DNA from: Elusimicrobiota bacterium | GTDB taxonomy: Bacteria; CG03; SLGR01; PWQF01 | NCBI GenBank assembly: GCA_003557485.1 | Contig: PWOI01000039.1 | Location: 1-9,886 of the forward strand | Reading direction: 5' to 3' | DNA: 9,886 nt | Shown: positions 8,090 to 9,886 of the stretch, piece by piece | Numbering within the stretch: the first letter of the stretch is position 1 | Layout of the letters: each line of letters opens with the position of its first letter | Notes under the pieces: generated by a model | Told to the model about the DNA's origin: nothing | Databases searched by the model: none | What the model saw: the letters and a program-made list of their open reading frames with translations, nothing else | Made by a program: the position numbers and the translations under genes

Positions 8090-8109
8090 AGCCAAAAGCT
8101 GCTTTTGCT
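8090..8109. repeat. Inverted repeat between the PHP gene promoter and its ribosome binding site
   Basis: The minus strand holds CAAAAGC-A-GCTTTTG, a perfect 15-base palindrome. It extends to AGC/GCT arms if one G is bulged. It overlaps the predicted transcription start and abuts the AGGAG site, so it could be an operator or a leader hairpin limiting translation. It is not followed by a T-tract, so it does not look like a terminator. Confidence 0.4.
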
Positions 8110-8111
8110 AT

Positions 8112-8141
8112 ATTATAAATCTTCCGGTCATTTTGCAACAA
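8112..8141 (-). promoter_or_regulatory. Candidate promoter for the PHP-TPR gene pair
   Basis: A perfect -10 TATAAT (8117-8112) lies in the 71-base gap after fxsA. The -35 is weak: TTGTTG with an 18-base spacer (8141-8136) or TTGCAA with a 15-base spacer. An alternative is transcription through from fxsA. Confidence 0.45.
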
Positions 8142-8147
8142 AAAGAG

Positions 8148-8564
8148 TCAATCATTCTCAATCTCATATACTTCAGCATCAAAAACATTTTTATCTGCTG
8201 ACCCGGTTTTTATTTTTATCTTTTTTCTTATATATCCGGCCATAATAGACCTGGTGGCCGGAATGAGGGCGGAAAAGCCGGCAAGGTCTGTTATAAAACC
8301 GGGTGTAAGCAGCATTATTCCTCCGGCCAGAACAAGCGCACCTTCAACTATATCATTTCCAGGAATGACACCACGGCTGAGGTCGTTCTTAATCCTGCTT
8401 ATTACTCTGAAGCCCTGGCTCCGGGCAAGAGCCGCTCCGGCGGCACCGGTAAGTATAACAACCCCAACGGTCGGTAAAACTCCTATGAGCCGCCCTATTT
8501 CAAGCAGTAAAGCCAGTTCTATTACCGGAAGCGCTATAAAGAGTAAAAGCAGATATCCTATCAT
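8148..8564 (-). CDS. fxsA: FxsA family membrane protein
   Basis: 138-residue inner-membrane protein with hydrophobic segments at about 2-22, 27-47 and 74-100. The family signature LLTPGFITDLAGF (85-97) is clear, followed by a basic cytoplasmic-type tail (RKKIKIK). In E. coli, FxsA (158 residues) affects exclusion of phage T7 by the F plasmid; its normal cellular role is unknown. The ATG directly follows the TGA of the DJ-1-like gene, in the same frame, with no good ribosome binding site. Translation therefore probably depends on ribosomes finishing the upstream gene. The gene ends in TGA; the 27 codons beyond that to the next in-frame stop overlap promoter and ribosome binding sequences and look non-coding. 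Confidence 0.92.
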   Translation of the reverse strand: MIGYLLLLFIALPVIELALLLEIGRLIGVLPTVGVVILTGAAGAALARSQGFRVISRIKNDLSRGVIPGNDIVEGALVLAGGIMLLTPGFITDLAGFSALIPATRSIMAGYIRKKIKIKTGSADKNVFDAEVYEIEND

Positions 8565-9113
8565 TCAGTAAAGAAGCCCCGATGCGAGACTTTTAGCAGT
8601 ATCGGAGCCGGCCAGATGCTCAGTTATTTTTAAAGCAAACGAGATTGCTGTCGCCGGCCCCTGCGAAGTTATAATATTTGAATCAACTACCGTGTCTTTA
8701 TTTTCATACCTTACCCCTGCGGGCAATTTCTTTTTGAGAGTTGGGTAGCACGTCGCTTTCTTACCTTCAAGTATTCCGGACGGTGCAAGAACCACTGCCG
8801 GTGAAGCGCATATTGCCGCAACTATTTTTCCTGAAGAATTCATTTTTTTTATAAGTTCATTAACCTTTTCTGAAGCAGCAAGGTTGTCTGCTCCAGGAAT
8901 TCCTCCCGGAAGAATAAGCGCATCAAAATCATCCCCGGCACCATCAAGAGAAATATCAGGTTTCATCTTTATACCGTGCGACCCCGTTACTTCTTTTTTT
9001 CCAAGACCGGCCGCTATTGCTTTAATACCGGCACGGCGCAATATATCAATACAGGCTACAGCTTCTATCTCTTCAAAACCTTCTGCAACAATTATAAGAG
9101 CTCTTTTTTTCAT
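8565..9113 (-). CDS. DJ-1/PfpI (YajL/ThiJ-like) family protein
   Basis: 182-residue cytoplasmic protein of the DJ-1 superfamily, typical in length. The conserved Glu is E17 in GFEEIEAV, the oxyanion-hole glycines are in LILPGGIPGADN (67-77), and the nucleophile is Cys102 in AAICASP at the usual elbow. SQGPATAISFAL (150-161) near the C-terminus is also characteristic. Members have been linked to oxidative stress, chaperone, glyoxalase and proposed deglycase activities, and the exact activity cannot be read here. The start is supported by GAGG (9126-9123) 9 nt before ATG, with a good promoter just upstream. It is followed directly by fxsA (TGA-ATG). Confidence 0.93.
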   Translation of the reverse strand: MKKRALIIVAEGFEEIEAVACIDILRRAGIKAIAAGLGKKEVTGSHGIKMKPDISLDGAGDDFDALILPGGIPGADNLAASEKVNELIKKMNSSGKIVAAICASPAVVLAPSGILEGKKATCYPTLKKKLPAGVRYENKDTVVDSNIITSQGPATAISFALKITEHLAGSDTAKSLASGLLY

Positions 9114-9153
9114 TTATCTCAACCTCATCTTTTACATTTAACTATGTACTGTA

Positions 9154-9181
9154 ATTTTAACAAAGGCTTTATTTATTTCAA
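9154..9181 (-). promoter_or_regulatory. Sigma70-type promoter for the DJ-1-like gene and fxsA
   Basis: The minus strand carries TTGAAA (9181-9176, 5 of 6), a 16-base spacer and TAAAAT (9159-9154, 5 of 6). The predicted start near 9147 leaves a leader of about 34 nt. It begins right after the TAG of the PabB-PabC gene. Confidence 0.6.
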
Positions 9182-9886
9182 CTAAACAAGCCGGGCTTTC
9201 CTTAACCCGACAGAAGCGTTTGAAACATATATTGCCTCCGCCTCCTTAAATTCCATTCGTGAAATTATCTTTTCAGAAACTTTTGATTTCTCTATAAATC
9301 TTTCCCTGACAGTTCCGTTAAGCAATCCGCATCTTAACGGCGGAGTATATAGTTTCCCTTTTTTTACTATGTACACATTTGTCCGGGTCCCCTCTGTAAG
9401 TTCTCCCTTTTTATTGAAAAACACGATGTCATAAAGGCCTGATGCCGCAACGCGCTTAAGCTCGGCCGAATAAATACCGCGGCAGGTGGTTTTATGATAC
9501 AGAAACACATTTTCGGGGTCTGTCGTTTCTTCTGATACTGAAACCTTAATATCTGAGGGAATATCCAGAGGTTTTTCCTCTATAATCAGTTTTCCTTTAA
9601 TGTCTGCAGTGACTCTTATTCGGCACTCTTCTAAAGAGGGAAGATACGATTTAAGAGCCTGTCTCAGTTTCTCTTCTTTAAATATGAAACCGAAAAATTC
9701 TGCGGAAGCCGCGATTCTTTTTATATGCGCCTCCGGATTCTTTAAGCCTTTTCTATAAAGAATAGATTCCATCAGTTTAAACCGGCCGCAAGGCGAAGAA
9801 GTAAGGAATTTTCCTTTAAGCAGCGCTTCGTCATATTCCTTTTCAGGAGAAGAATCATAAATTATTCCGCCGCCAACACCCATTTC
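9182..9886 (-). CDS. pabBC: Aminodeoxychorismate synthase component I / aminodeoxychorismate lyase fusion (PabB-PabC), C-terminal part
   Basis: Partial: the frame is open to the window edge, so the 5' end lies outside and the first in-window Met is not the start. The first residues, GVGGGIIYDSSPEKEYDEALLKGKFL, are the typical C-terminal end of the chorismate-binding PabB/TrpE fold. After a short linker comes a fold type IV PLP domain like PabC. Counting from the first Met, the PLP lysine is K131 in FLYHKTTCRG, and GELTEGTRTNVY (160-171) and GLLNGTVRERF (186-196) are cofactor-binding motifs. PabB makes aminodeoxychorismate from chorismate and PabC releases p-aminobenzoate for folate. This fused architecture is known in many bacteria. 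Stop TAG. Confidence 0.88.
   Translation of the reverse strand, partial: EMGVGGGIIYDSSPEKEYDEALLKGKFLTSSPCGRFKLMESILYRKGLKNPEAHIKRIAASAEFFGFIFKEEKLRQALKSYLPSLEECRIRVTADIKGKLIIEEKPLDIPSDIKVSVSEETTDPENVFLYHKTTCRGIYSAELKRVAASGLYDIVFFNKKGELTEGTRTNVYIVKKGKLYTPPLRCGLLNGTVRERFIEKSKVSEKIISRMEFKEAEAIYVSNASVGLRKARLV

Noticed and set aside
8076-8148. Read-through extension of FxsA by 27 codons
   Set aside because: The stretch contains a TATAAT box, a palindrome and the AGGAG site of the next gene, so it reads as regulatory sequence, not protein.

Overview
All eleven protein genes and the single tRNA gene in this window lie on the minus strand, so transcription runs from high to low coordinates. The organism looks like an ordinary Gram-negative-type bacterium: it has a lipobox lipoprotein, a MepM-like cell wall endopeptidase with a membrane anchor, a type IV pilus retraction ATPase, and sigma70-like promoters with AGGAGG-type ribosome binding sites. 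Stops in use are TAA (six genes), TAG (three) and TGA (two), which points to the standard code. I cannot name the phylum. Nothing suggests a phage, IS element, CRISPR array or recent transfer; this reads as a chromosomal housekeeping region.

Layout in transcription order. (1) 9886-9182: 3' end of a fused PabB-PabC gene (folate precursor synthesis), cut by the window edge. (2) 9113-8148: a DJ-1/PfpI protein and FxsA, joined by TGA-ATG, behind a good promoter at 9181-9154. (3) 8076-6627: a PHP-domain metallo-phosphoesterase and a membrane-anchored TPR protein, 1 nt apart. (4) 6533-3485: a promoter at 6591-6564 leads to an unknown lipoprotein, gap, pgk and tRNA-Gly(GCC). (5) 3229-21: a 255-base spacer holding a strong promoter and several inverted repeats leads into pilT, a cyclic-nucleotide-binding protein with a probable GAF domain, and a MepM-like M23 peptidase. 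These three are tightly packed or overlapping, consistent with one unit linking pilus retraction, a signal-sensing protein and cell wall remodelling.

Two things deserve attention. The gap gene, otherwise full length (334 codons) and well conserved, carries a single in-frame TGA at codon 169 where the family has a conserved Gly. The pgk reading frame ends inside the tRNA-Gly gene: its last codons and TAG stop are tRNA positions 1-10. I did not find a convincing undescribed multi-gene system.
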